DNA from: a virus
Virus record (IMG/VR): IMGVR_UViG_3300025327_000994
Coordinates: 1 to 27,480 of that record
Length of the DNA: 27,480 nt
Direction: 5' to 3' (one strand)
Translations under genes and position numbers: made by a program
In this document: one piece after another, positions 18,634 through 26,652 of the stretch
Position numbering within the stretch: the stretch's first letter is position 1
Layout of the letters: each line of letters starts with the position of its first letter
Notes under the pieces: generated by a model
Told to the model about the DNA's origin: nothing
Seen by the model: only the letters and a program-made list of their open reading frames with translations
Databases searched by the model: none

Positions 18634-18942
18634 TTAGTTCTGCTCACCTGACGCGTGGGGCCGCTGGAGCATGGTCTTGAGCTTGTCCACGATGCTGCCC
18701 GGCTCTTTGGCCAGAGCTTCGGAGATGATGAGGCGCTGAAGCCCTCGAAGTTCTCCAAGCTCCGTCATGTAGTGGCCGAGAAGGTTCGTGAGCGTGTCTC
18801 GGGCGTTGCGAAAGGCGCTGATGTCTGCCGACGTGGAGCAGTCGGAGACTGCCGCTACCGCTTCGCCGAGAGCTTCGGACAGTTCCTCGCCCACTTGCGT
18901 CAGGTGAGACAGCGTGTATCTGTGAAGTGCTCGCAGTTCCAT
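18634..18942 (-). CDS. Hypothetical helical protein (102 aa)
   Basis: The product starts MELRALHRYTLSHLTQVGEE and is helical almost throughout (LSEALGEAVAAVSDCSTSAD, TLTNLLGHYMTELGELRGLQ), suggesting a helical bundle or coiled coil. ATG 18942 follows GGGAGGCAGC. The long frame extending to 19248 is rejected because it runs into the upstream gene and the structured gap. No family is recognised. Confidence 0.65.
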   Translation of the reverse strand: MELRALHRYTLSHLTQVGEELSEALGEAVAAVSDCSTSADISAFRNARDTLTNLLGHYMTELGELRGLQRLIISEALAKEPGSIVDKLKTMLQRPHASGEQN

Positions 18943-18976
18943 GCTGCCTCCCTTGTACCGTGGGACCATTCCCACG

Positions 18977-19056
18977 AAGCCGGGCACCGTGGCATCATGC
19001 CGGTAGGGTGGGAGCAGGGAGCGAAGACCGATTGCCTGCTCCGTGGTGCCCGGCTT
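18977..19056 (-). other. Multibranch intergenic RNA structure with 12-bp closing stem
   Basis: AAGCCGGGCACC (18977-18988) pairs perfectly with GGTGCCCGGCTT (19045-19056). Inside are GGAGCAGG/CCTGCTCC (19011-19018 with 19035-19042) and a small GGCA/TGCC hairpin (18991-19001). A further hairpin GTGGG/CCCAC lies next to it at 18960-18975. It fills the gap between two leftward genes. Confidence 0.55.
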
Positions 19057-19075
19057 TGTGAGAACGCGCCCCCTT

Positions 19076-19402
19076 TCAATCTGCGAACGAGAGCAGTCCC
19101 GCTCGTGCGAGTCGTTCGCGCTGCTCGCGGAGCACTTGCGCTTCAGCATGCTCGCGTGATAGCCTGTCGGCCATGCGCGAGATATGCGTTGGCGCGGAGT
19201 CTTGCGCCCGTGCCTTGCGGCTCTTGCGACGGCGGCGGAGATGTTCAAACGTTAGCACGTCGCGCGGCCCGTCCTGACCTTGGATGGTAACAAGGCGGGC
19301 GGGAGCGCTCGAACCTACGCCAACGGCGCGCACGAATATGTGCGGCGCTGCGACCGCGAGTAAGAGCGCATCGGCTTGGGCGCGCATCTCGCTGCGCGTC
19401 AT
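19076..19402 (-). CDS. Hypothetical basic protein, first gene of leftward operon
   Basis: The 108-residue protein begins MTRSEMRAQADALLLAVAAP, has a central beta-like part (ARLVTIQGQDGPRDVLTFEH) and a long arginine-rich helical tail. The basic helix suggests nucleic acid binding, but no fold is recognised. ATG 19402 follows GGAGGGCCACAAC. It is the first visible gene after the divergent control region. Confidence 0.6.
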   Translation of the reverse strand: MTRSEMRAQADALLLAVAAPHIFVRAVGVGSSAPARLVTIQGQDGPRDVLTFEHLRRRRKSRKARAQDSAPTHISRMADRLSREHAEAQVLREQRERLARAGLLSFAD

Positions 19403-19468
19403 GTTGTGGCCCTCCAGGCCGGTCGCACCATGCGACGCGGCGCGACGGCCTAGTGCGAATCGCGTGCC

Positions 19469-19499
19469 AAAAAGCTAACTCGTTTGAGCGCAACGAGTT
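19469..19499 (-). terminator. Hairpin with T-run (leftward terminator or attenuator)
   Basis: On the minus strand AACTCGTT pairs with AACGAGTT across a 7-base loop, and AGCTTTTT follows. It precedes the first leftward gene by about 70 bases, so it would act as an attenuator on any transcript started farther right. Confidence 0.5.
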
Positions 19500-19623
19500 G
19501 ACATTTGCTTGACTGCTGACTTCCGCAAAGTGTGCGGAAATAAGATGCGGAAAGCGTGTAAGGCGTTGGCGCGCAGCATGTTGTGCGATCGGAAGAAGGA
19601 TTCGCACGGGCGCGCGGCGCGTT

Positions 19624-19785
19624 GCAAGGGCCGTGCCAGTGAAGAATCCCCCCTCGCGCGAGCGAGCGTAGCAAGGCCGATGCCAAGCCGGGATTGGCAT
19701 GGAACTTGCACTCCGCACCCGATGCAAGAAGTGTGCCAGCGGCGCGGCACAGAGCGTGCTACGCGTAGCAAGAGGCGTGCCAGTG
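19624..19785. repeat. Four imperfect direct repeats spaced about 50 bp
   Basis: Copies of GCAAGRRSYGTGCCAGYG begin at 19624, 19671 (weaker), 19724 and 19768, spaced 47, 53 and 44 bases. They lie between the divergent operons, a place where iterons or operators would be expected. Confidence 0.45.
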
Positions 19786-19899
19786 CGCTACCCCTTTGCG
19801 GCGCAAAGCACTCTGCCGCATAAAGTAAGGCCCCCGGAGCCCCCCCTTGACCGCGCCGAGACGCACCTAGGAGCGCCCCAAAATTTTTGTAAAAATCCC

Positions 19900-19929
19900 T
19901 TGACAATCCCCATAGCTGTGTGCTACACT
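19900..19929 (+). promoter_or_regulatory. Sigma70-like promoter for the packaging operon
   Basis: TTGACA (19900-19905), an 18-base spacer ending in TGC (extended -10), and TACACT (19924-19929). It sits about 29 bases before the first rightward gene and an upstream A/T tract precedes it. Confidence 0.75.
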
Positions 19930-19957
19930 TCCAACATCGGAGGTTCATCCACCCCTT

Positions 19958-20560
19958 ATGGCTTATAAATCTATACGTACCTTAATCTTAGAGAATGCGG
20001 TATGTGAAAAGCCGCTCAGCGCCCGCGATCTCGCAAATTTACATAGAATTAAGCCCTCAACGGTTCATCGCCAAATGACGCGGCTCCGAGCCCAGGGACT
20101 AATACCCAAGAGCAACTTCCAGCGTAAGCGTGGGGGAGAGTATTCTACAGCCTCAGGCTATGATAACGTACCTCCACCACCGCCCCCACCACAGCACCCA
20201 ATTTGGAAGCAGCAAGATGTAGACGCGATTGTAAATAGCGAGGTCATGCCAGAGCTTGAACGGCTCCAAAAGCTCTCGCACATGGCCCGAAATGGCCCCG
20301 ATGCCATCTCAATAGCCGCAATCAAGGCCATCGAAGACCTCTCACGCGCTCGTGGCTCCACGGTCGGTCCCCAAAAGCCACTCACGGAGGAAGAAGCGGT
20401 CGCACGTCTCGTGCGCTTATGCATGGCCCTCGGCCGCGAGCTAAGCGAGAAGGCACTTTCAGTAGCGTTCCCAACCCAGGAGGCGGGTTCAGATGAACTT
20501 TCGACGCAAACCGGTGAAAAACACCAAGGACCTCCCTCTAGTTCTAGTCTCGTGGATTGA
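19958..20560 (+). CDS. Probable small terminase subunit with winged-helix N-terminus
   Basis: The 200-residue protein begins with a helix-turn-helix-like segment (LSARDLANLHRIKPSTVHRQ, MTRLRAQGLI), then a polyproline linker (seven prolines near residue 75) and a helical C-terminal half. It is the first gene of the packaging operon and lies three genes before the large terminase, the usual location of the DNA-recognition subunit. The linker separates DNA-binding and oligomerisation parts as in other small terminases. A regulatory protein is an alternative. Its 3' end overlaps the next gene by 68 bases. Confidence 0.65.
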   Translation: MAYKSIRTLILENAVCEKPLSARDLANLHRIKPSTVHRQMTRLRAQGLIPKSNFQRKRGGEYSTASGYDNVPPPPPPPQHPIWKQQDVDAIVNSEVMPELERLQKLSHMARNGPDAISIAAIKAIEDLSRARGSTVGPQKPLTEEEAVARLVRLCMALGRELSEKALSVAFPTQEAGSDELSTQTGEKHQGPPSSSSLVD

Positions 20561-20822
20561 TTCAGTCCTCGAATCCAGCCACGAAGTAGCCCTCGAAGAC
20601 GATATTTCAGGCTTTGGGAAGCTCTTAGAACGTGAAGACATCGGTTATTTGGTCCGAATCGACCGAAAAGAGGTCGTTTTGGCCATTTCTCGCTGCCACG
20701 GAGACAACACTGTTTCATATTCGAACACCATCCCGCGTGGATGGGTCAAAAAAATCACTTTTCTAGTCGAAAAACTGGAGGAAACCGATGGAGAACCAGG
20801 AAACCCAAGTAAAGCAGCCTGA
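20493..20822 (+). CDS. Hypothetical protein (109 aa)
   Basis: The product begins MNFRRKPVKNTKDLPLVLVS and has alternating strands and helices (DIGYLVRIDRKEVVLAISRC). ATG 20493 follows AGGAGG by 9 bases, inside the end of the small terminase gene. It overlaps the next gene by 35 bases. No family is recognised. Confidence 0.65.
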   Translation: MNFRRKPVKNTKDLPLVLVSWIDSVLESSHEVALEDDISGFGKLLEREDIGYLVRIDRKEVVLAISRCHGDNTVSYSNTIPRGWVKKITFLVEKLEETDGEPGNPSKAA

Positions 20823-20991
20823 CACAACCGAAACTTATACAGGTTTCGGCCCAATAACACACTTTCCAATTAACCAAGGCGCTTGCCCTAATTGCGGCTA
20901 CTGCCCCCATTGTGGACGCGGTGGATTCCACACTTATCCCTGGTGGCCACAACAGCCTTGGATCACTTATACCGCTGGAACGCAACTTTAA
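20788..20991 (+). CDS. Small protein with cysteine-rich knuckle
   Basis: The 67-residue protein contains CPNCGYCPHCGRGGFHTYPW, a compact four- or five-cysteine zinc site, followed by an aromatic and proline-rich end (WWPQQPWITY). The start follows GGAGGAAACCG. It lies three bases before the large terminase gene. Function unknown. Confidence 0.65.
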   Translation: MENQETQVKQPDTTETYTGFGPITHFPINQGACPNCGYCPHCGRGGFHTYPWWPQQPWITYTAGTQL

Positions 20992-20994
20992 TGC

Positions 20995-22680
20995 ATGAAC
21001 TGGGACCTCGATGCTGAACGCGAACTCTGGGCACACATCTGCACACAATCATTCTGGTGGTTCTTTCGCACCGCCTGGGGAATCGACTTCAATCCCAAGG
21101 CCCGCTCCTTCACTCCGCGCATCCACAAACCCGTTTGTGACTGGCTGGACCAAAAAGGCCGAGAATGGATTGCTAGCCGCCGAGAAAAGCGCCCTTCAAG
21201 CAAGTACCTTGCCCTCCTTGTTCCACGCGAGTTCTGGAAAACCACAATCGTCGGCGCATGGCTCGCATGGCTCCACATCCAAGACCCGGACCTCTCCACA
21301 TACATCGGCTCCGAAACACTCACCCAAGCCGAAATGTGGTTCCTCCCCGTCAAAGAAACCGTCAAAGGAGCCAACCCCTATGCCTGGTTCCCGTGGCTCT
21401 ATGGAAACTGGGAATCCAAAGACCGGAAGTTCACGGCCTCCGAAGTCATTACCGCCGCCCGTCGCGACGCCTCGATCAAAGAGCCGTCTTTCGGGACCTG
21501 GGGCGTTGTTACTGGCCTTACTGGTTGCCATCCTGACGTACTTGATTTTGACGACCCGATAAGCTACGACAGGCTCGAAAAAGACTCAGGTTGGTTCGAC
21601 ACCGTAAACGCACACGTCGATTCCCTAATCCCCGTGCTCAAGGCCGATGGCCTTATGATCTGGCCAGGAACCCGCTACGGCGATGGCGACCATTATGGTA
21701 AAGGATTCGAAAAGCATGGTGTAAAAAGCGTCTCGGGGATGCCTTTTCCAGACCACGCAACAGACTGCATTCGTCCAGACGGCAAATTCGAGGTCTACTT
21801 CCTTCAAGGGCGCACAGTCGATAGAGTTCCGGTCTTCCCAGAGCAGTGGCCGGAATCACGCCTGATTGAACAGGAAGCCGCCAGTTCCCTCAAGTACGCC
21901 GCCCAAATCATGAACGATCCTTCCAGCAGCGTCTACAACCCCCTCACCATGAAGCAAATCAGGGACCTATGGATCGACAAACAGTTCGTACCACTTGCCG
22001 CACTCCGCTACACTATCCACTGCGATACGGCATTCTGGTTTCAGGAACGTCAGGCAAGAGGGGACGAATCTGTTATTGTCGTATTCGGCCACTTGCCGGG
22101 TACTGGCGACGTTTACTATATCGAGGGGCACGGCTCGCGCCTTTGGCGCGCTGAGCACTTCGTCGAGAAGCTAGTCCAGATCGTCCAGCGTCTTCGTGGC
22201 CGACGCCATCGCGTCTCACTCATCACTGACGAGCGTGAGATGTTCGGCAAATCCGGCGCCTGGGAGACCCTGCTTCGAAATGGCTTTCACGATGCCAATA
22301 TGCCGATGCCGCCCTTCCTCCAAATCCAGCGCAGCGGCCAGGCAAAAATCGCGCGTATTACCAACGCAGCCGGTTATTGGACAGACGGCCACGTGAAGCT
22401 AATCACGGACGCCCCAGGTGTCAATGAGCTAGTTAAGCAGATGACCACCATCGGTACTGGCGCCCACGACGACTGGGCAGACGCAGCCGCCGATGTGTTC
22501 CACAAAGATGTTTACGTCGGGATGCGGCGAATTGGCCGCGCCCCCGAGACAAGCGCTCCTGTGTATCCGGGGGATGAATGGCTCAAGACGGGCCAGATCA
22601 CAGGCGGCGAGTTACTAAAGCTGTACGATAAACAGGTAGCGCAAGAGCAGGACCAGTCGCCATACGAAGCAATCGAGTAG
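20995..22680 (+). CDS. terL: Terminase large subunit
   Basis: The 561-residue protein has an ATPase part with a Walker A-like PREFWKTT (residues about 77-84) and Walker B VLDFDD (about 182-187). It also has a nuclease part with HCDTAF (D344), a DE pair near 412 and HDDWADAAAD (about 491-500). That order matches phage packaging motors, which translocate DNA into the prohead and cut it. Walker A has FW where GxGK is usual. The gene position before the portal is typical. Confidence 0.9.
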   Translation: MNWDLDAERELWAHICTQSFWWFFRTAWGIDFNPKARSFTPRIHKPVCDWLDQKGREWIASRREKRPSSKYLALLVPREFWKTTIVGAWLAWLHIQDPDLSTYIGSETLTQAEMWFLPVKETVKGANPYAWFPWLYGNWESKDRKFTASEVITAARRDASIKEPSFGTWGVVTGLTGCHPDVLDFDDPISYDRLEKDSGWFDTVNAHVDSLIPVLKADGLMIWPGTRYGDGDHYGKGFEKHGVKSVSGMPFPDHATDCIRPDGKFEVYFLQGRTVDRVPVFPEQWPESRLIEQEAASSLKYAAQIMNDPSSSVYNPLTMKQIRDLWIDKQFVPLAALRYTIHCDTAFWFQERQARGDESVIVVFGHLPGTGDVYYIEGHGSRLWRAEHFVEKLVQIVQRLRGRRHRVSLITDEREMFGKSGAWETLLRNGFHDANMPMPPFLQIQRSGQAKIARITNAAGYWTDGHVKLITDAPGVNELVKQMTTIGTGAHDDWADAAADVFHKDVYVGMRRIGRAPETSAPVYPGDEWLKTGQITGGELLKLYDKQVAQEQDQSPYEAIE

Positions 22681-22740
22681 GGGCGCGCTTGGTGCCTCCC
22701 CAAGCCGACTAACCGGGTGGGTCGCGCTCACCGCGTCCCT
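22681..22740 (+). other. Structured gap before the exonuclease gene
   Basis: GGGCGCG pairs with CGCG-T-CCC (22681-22687 with 22732-22739, one bulged T). Inside are the hairpin CTTGG/CCAAG and a weaker GAC/GTC stem, giving a branched structure that occupies nearly the whole gap upstream of GGAGG and ATG 22755. Confidence 0.35.
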
Positions 22741-22754
22741 ATTACTGGAGGCAT

Positions 22755-23300
22755 ATGTCAATCATCATTTACGATTTAGAAATCGCAACTCCTATTAAGG
22801 ACGATGACTGGGGTGCAGCAAAGCGGGGAGAAAATGGTATCTCTAGTTTGGTTTTGTACGATAGTTCTAGTGAGCGTTATCATCTATATGATCCTCACAC
22901 TATTGAACGTGCCGTTGACCACCTTAACACGGCCGATCTACTCGTTAGCTTCAACGGTGTGGAATTCGATACGCCATGCCTTCAAGGCTACACTGGGATG
23001 GTTGTCGAGCCTGCACAATTCGATATTCTCCAAGCTATTTGGCAAGCGCTAGGAAAGCGCTCAAAGGGCTGGAAGCTAGGCGCAGTTTGCGAACGCACGC
23101 TCAAGCTCAATAAATCTGGAACAGGCGAATCCGCACCAAAGCTCTACGCTGAGGGCCGGTTCGGAGAACTATTCGACTACAATCTCAATGATGTGTACCT
23201 CACACGCAAGCTTTACAACCATATCGTTGACTTTGGAACAGTCATCGGCCCAGATAGCAAGGCTATCCAACTAATCGAGTACCCTGATGCTCGGGCGTAG
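22755..23300 (+). CDS. DEDDy-type 3'-5' exonuclease (RNase H-like)
   Basis: The 181-residue protein starts MSIIIYDLEIATPIKDDDWG, with the DxE of motif I (D7, E9). It continues with LLVSFNGVEFDTPCL (motif II, D72) and FDYNLNDVYLTRKLY, the YxxxD of motif III (Y142, D146). This is the DEDDy exonuclease arrangement in a single-domain protein. It could trim DNA or RNA ends. It is unusual to find it between the terminase and the portal. GGAGG lies upstream of the ATG. Confidence 0.75.
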   Translation: MSIIIYDLEIATPIKDDDWGAAKRGENGISSLVLYDSSSERYHLYDPHTIERAVDHLNTADLLVSFNGVEFDTPCLQGYTGMVVEPAQFDILQAIWQALGKRSKGWKLGAVCERTLKLNKSGTGESAPKLYAEGRFGELFDYNLNDVYLTRKLYNHIVDFGTVIGPDSKAIQLIEYPDARA

Positions 23301-23364
23301 AATATATACTGGTGGAACATTTGATATATTTCACTACGGACACGCAAGGTTCCTTAGAGGATAA
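23287..23364 (+). pseudogene. Truncated cytidylyltransferase fragment
   Basis: A 25-codon frame overlapping the exonuclease end reads RRIYTGGTFDIFHYGHARFL and then stops. GTFDxxHxGH is the nucleotide-binding signature at the start of cytidylyltransferases such as TagD, which are normally over 120 residues. The rest is absent downstream in any frame. A second frame from GTG 23312 to 23440 overlaps it and is also protein-like. It is best read as the remnant of a nucleotide-sugar gene. Confidence 0.5.
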
Positions 23365-23427
23365 GCACCTGCTCGAAAACTGGATGAACTCAAATTATCA
23401 TATAGATCGAGCTAAGCTTAGACAAAA

Positions 23428-23922
23428 ATGCCAAAGCTAATCCCAGTTCCAATCGAAACCTCAGATCAAGTAGAAGAAATGCGCTGCATCTTTGCAGAAT
23501 GTATTGACGATATGAAAACCAAACCTATGGAAGTCCCTTCCGCAGACGAGCAGCAAGCTTGGTGGGCAAAAATGCGTGGCCAAAAGGGATTTTTATACTA
23601 CACCCCTCAATTTAGTAAGGTGGCAGTTGCTTTCTCACTACTCAAGGATCGTGGCGACCACATGACCCCCATGTTTGCAATCCGCCGGGGCTGGTGGGGA
23701 AATCGCTTCGCAAGCCAGATCATCGCTCACTATCTCAAATCCGCCTATCCCAAACCCCTCAAGGGTAGTGATCTAGTGAAAAATACCGTAATCTGCAAAC
23801 TCAATGATGAATTCGGCTGGCAGGTCGTAGAAGAAGACGAAGTTGCACGACAGCTTTATCACCCTAATGAAGCAAGGCAGCAAGAAATTTACGACGAGAT
23901 TCTTCGTTATCATGACAACTAA
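23428..23922 (+). CDS. GNAT-like acetyltransferase (tentative)
   Basis: The 164-residue protein has an order of elements like GNAT enzymes: an N-terminal strand/helix, a strand pair (KVAVAFSLLKDRG), then MFAIRRGWWGNRFASQIIAH in the place of the RxxGxG/A CoA loop and following helix, and a late strand plus helix. The CoA loop is imperfect (RRGWWGNRFAS). It ends overlapping the glycosyltransferase start. It may add an acyl group to a sugar or amine, if active. The ribosome binding site is weak. Confidence 0.5.
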   Translation: MPKLIPVPIETSDQVEEMRCIFAECIDDMKTKPMEVPSADEQQAWWAKMRGQKGFLYYTPQFSKVAVAFSLLKDRGDHMTPMFAIRRGWWGNRFASQIIAHYLKSAYPKPLKGSDLVKNTVICKLNDEFGWQVVEEDEVARQLYHPNEARQQEIYDEILRYHDN

Positions 23923-24496
23923 GCTCTCGTGTATCTGCCCAACAATCGGTCGCATATCACTCGAAAAGGTATTGGAAATCATCGTCCCACAGCTTAAAGA
24001 CGGTGATGAATTCATCGTAGTTGGCGACGGCTCCTACCCCGAGACACGCGAATTGGTGGCGAAGTACCCACCGGCACAATATATTGAACTTGAAACTGGT
24101 CCACATGGAGACTATGGTTGTACCGCACTCGACTTCGCCATGCCACAAGCCAAAGGCGATTTCATCTTCTTTATAGGCGATGATGACATCCCCACCTTTG
24201 GGGCCTTCGAGACTATTCGAGACGCAGTAGAAGGGACAGCAGAACCACACCTGTTTGCAGTACTGCATACTGGAAGAATGCTTCTTGGAGAATTTTCAGC
24301 AGGGGGAGTAACCGGACAGCAGATCGTATTCCCAAATATACCCTCCAAAATACCTAAAATGGCCATTGAAGAGAAACGCGACTGGCAGGTTTCAGATTGG
24401 GTATTCGTTAACGCCGTTAATACTGCTTGGGACTATAAAACTCACGTTCATAACGACTTGATTGCTACAATACCCATACAAAGGTATGGCTCTTAA
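23912..24496 (+). CDS. Glycosyltransferase family 2-like (GT-A)
   Basis: The 194-residue protein starts MTTKLSCICPTIGRISLEKV and continues FIVVGDGSYPETRELVAKYP, then GDFIFFIGDDDIPTFGAFET. The opening PTxxR, the V-x-D-G region and the GDDD motif are those of GT2 enzymes, which bind a nucleotide sugar and metal. The ATG at 23912 overlaps the preceding stop; a start 69 bases farther upstream is less likely. With the GNAT-like gene and the cytidylyltransferase remnant it suggests a glycan decoration cassette. Substrate unknown. Confidence 0.75.
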   Translation: MTTKLSCICPTIGRISLEKVLEIIVPQLKDGDEFIVVGDGSYPETRELVAKYPPAQYIELETGPHGDYGCTALDFAMPQAKGDFIFFIGDDDIPTFGAFETIRDAVEGTAEPHLFAVLHTGRMLLGEFSAGGVTGQQIVFPNIPSKIPKMAIEEKRDWQVSDWVFVNAVNTAWDYKTHVHNDLIATIPIQRYGS

Positions 24497-26337
24497 TGCC
24501 TGAACTACCTACTGGTGCGGCGCCTCGTCTTGGCCTAGCCTCAGACGAAAGCATAATCGACCTTGTGGTTTCGCGCTACAAAGGCAGCGCGAACCATCAT
24601 CAGGCATTTTACGAAAAAATCAAGCGTTATTATGATCTCTTTCGCGGCGTGACTTCAACTCGACACCAAGACCATCGTAACAATATCCACGTCCCATTCG
24701 CGCTCTCTGTCCTTGAATCTGATGTCTCTCGCAAGGTCCAGGCCCTTTTCGGTGCCTGGCCGCCAGTTATATTCGCAGGCTATTCAAAAGACGATGCCGG
24801 CCACGCTAAGCGTAATACCACACTCATCGCTGCACAAATGCGAGACGCTCGGTTCTTCGAGAAGTTCACAGACTTCTTCACTAACGCAGACATCTATGGC
24901 ACGGCCTTTGCTCGGGTGGGATGGACTACGAAGGTAGAGCTTGAACGCTACCGTGAACCAAATGAGGTCCTCGGCCTAGAAGAAATCAAAACCCGTGATC
25001 TAATCACCTTCGATGGTCCAGACCTCGAAGTGCTAGACATACTTGATTGCTTCCCACAGCCAAACGCAAAGACAATCGAAGACTCAGCTTATTTTATCTT
25101 CCGTTACCATCTCGATCTTGATGAACTAGAACGTCGTGCAATGCTCGGCATCTACGACATGCGTGGAATTCGTGATCTTCGTGCGAACTTTGGCACAGAT
25201 GCACAACAGCAGATCATTAGTGGGCGTGAGCCGCTCTATCGCTCTATGCGTGATTACGAGGCACGGCAGTCTGAACGCTTCGCCAAGCCGGTCGAGGTTA
25301 TCGAATATTGGGGCGTTGTTCCGAATGAATTCGCCAGTGATAAAATCGTAAATCGCGTAATAAGCGTCGCTAATGGTAGAATTCTACTTCGCAATCGCCC
25401 CTTCCCCTTCTGGATCAAAGACAAGCCGTTCTTCGCATACAGCCCAATCCGCGATCCGCACTACCTATTCGGCATTGGAAAAATCGAGCCCATCGCTAAG
25501 CTGAACATGACTGCAAACAAGCTCGCGTCACAGAAGCTTGATGCGCTCGAAATCTTTATTGACCCAGTATTCCTCGCAACCGCTGACTCAGGACTCGACA
25601 AGCAGAACCTCTTCATGCGTGCAGGCCGCGTATTCACAGCGGATAGCATTAGTGTAGGCGAAGATAAGGTTCGCGCTCTCTTCCCTGACCTCCGAGGAAT
25701 CCAAGGAAGCTACACTGAAATTGAGCAGCTTTGGCGCTGGTCACAGCAGGCCACAGGGATCATCGAAGACACCATCATGGGTGGCAAGGGCCAGAGCCGC
25801 GAGACCGCAACCAGTGTCCAGGCGCGTCTCGAAGGCGTAGCAAACAGGCTGATTCTCGAAATCATGCTTGCAGAACGTACAGTAGTCGAGCCGGTCGCAG
25901 ACTACATGCGCGCGTTGAACCGCCAGTTCCTCAAACTCCCGAAACTTGTCCGTATGCTCGGAAGCGATGCTGAAGTTGATCCGCTCTCCGGCTTCAAACT
26001 CCCACAAGAGCCAACGGAAATCAGCCACGAAGACGTTAACATGGACTATCGTGCGCGCGCGACCGGCGCCACGAACCTGCTTAGCAAGGCTATGCGCCGC
26101 CAGGATGTACTTGCGCTCTCTGGTCTCGTGGGACAGATTCCGGGGGCAATCCAGGCAATTAACTGGGTCGGCTATCTCAACTGGGTGCTTGATGTCTTCG
26201 ACGCCCCGGCCGCACAGTTGCTCAACGAGCAACCAACCGCTCTAGGCATGATGGCAGCCCAGGCCGGCGAGACAGGCGGAATCTCACCGACTGCAACACC
26301 AATGCTCACTCCGCAAATGCTCAGTCTAGGAGGCTAA
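24496..26337 (+). CDS. Portal protein
   Basis: The 613-residue protein has the typical portal opening (YKGSANHHQAFYEKIKRYYD), a central stem region and the glycine-proline-rich end (GGISPTATPMLTPQML). The ETATSVQARLEGVANRLILE segment matches the helical clip/stem part of large portals. It lies downstream of the terminase and before a scaffold-like protein, as expected. It forms the dodecameric DNA gate of the head. ATG overlaps the glycosyltransferase stop (TAATG). Confidence 0.85.
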   Translation: MPELPTGAAPRLGLASDESIIDLVVSRYKGSANHHQAFYEKIKRYYDLFRGVTSTRHQDHRNNIHVPFALSVLESDVSRKVQALFGAWPPVIFAGYSKDDAGHAKRNTTLIAAQMRDARFFEKFTDFFTNADIYGTAFARVGWTTKVELERYREPNEVLGLEEIKTRDLITFDGPDLEVLDILDCFPQPNAKTIEDSAYFIFRYHLDLDELERRAMLGIYDMRGIRDLRANFGTDAQQQIISGREPLYRSMRDYEARQSERFAKPVEVIEYWGVVPNEFASDKIVNRVISVANGRILLRNRPFPFWIKDKPFFAYSPIRDPHYLFGIGKIEPIAKLNMTANKLASQKLDALEIFIDPVFLATADSGLDKQNLFMRAGRVFTADSISVGEDKVRALFPDLRGIQGSYTEIEQLWRWSQQATGIIEDTIMGGKGQSRETATSVQARLEGVANRLILEIMLAERTVVEPVADYMRALNRQFLKLPKLVRMLGSDAEVDPLSGFKLPQEPTEISHEDVNMDYRARATGATNLLSKAMRRQDVLALSGLVGQIPGAIQAINWVGYLNWVLDVFDAPAAQLLNEQPTALGMMAAQAGETGGISPTATPMLTPQMLSLGG

Positions 26338-26628
26338 ATGCAGCACCTAGGTTCACTACACGAAACACTCACTTCTGACGGCTGGCAACTCGCAGTCAAG
26401 CCATTAGTGAAGCAGCGCATGGACGCAGCAATGCTACAACTTGCGTCCGTAGACCGGCCAAAGGATGTTTCAGATGACATTCTTCGCGGCCATATTTCAG
26501 CCCTCAGTTGGGTACTCGAACTAGAAACGCGCGTCAACCGCGAGATAGCCGAGAAACTAACAGAGCAGGAGACGCCAACCGAATCCCCTGCTGTTGGTAG
26601 CCCACTTGAGCCAGAATCCACCGAGTAA
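26338..26628 (+). CDS. Hypothetical protein after portal (96 aa)
   Basis: A small helical protein (WQLAVKPLVKQRMDAAMLQL, ILRGHISALSWVLELETRVN) with an acidic proline-rich end. It starts directly after the portal stop with AGGAGG upstream. Small helical proteins at this position occur in many phages, sometimes as head accessory proteins. No family can be named. Confidence 0.65.
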   Translation: MQHLGSLHETLTSDGWQLAVKPLVKQRMDAAMLQLASVDRPKDVSDDILRGHISALSWVLELETRVNREIAEKLTEQETPTESPAVGSPLEPESTE

Positions 26629-26652
26629 TTGGGACAACCCCAGGAGCTTCAA

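Larger units (their letters stand above)
19403..19957. promoter_or_regulatory. Divergent control region without genes
   Basis: This 555-base gap separates leftward and rightward operons. Longer frames here lack ribosome binding sites and look spurious. It holds a terminator-like hairpin (19469-19499), an inverted repeat TTCCGC/GCGGAA near 19529-19547, four spaced direct repeats (19624-19785), an AT-rich tract at 19880-19896 and the rightward promoter at 19900-19929. It is the most likely site in the window for early regulation or an origin. Confidence 0.55.

Noticed and set aside
19475-19948. 157-codon minus-strand ORF in the divergent control region
   Set aside because: It runs through the promoter, direct repeats and terminator-like hairpin, has odd composition and no ribosome binding site.
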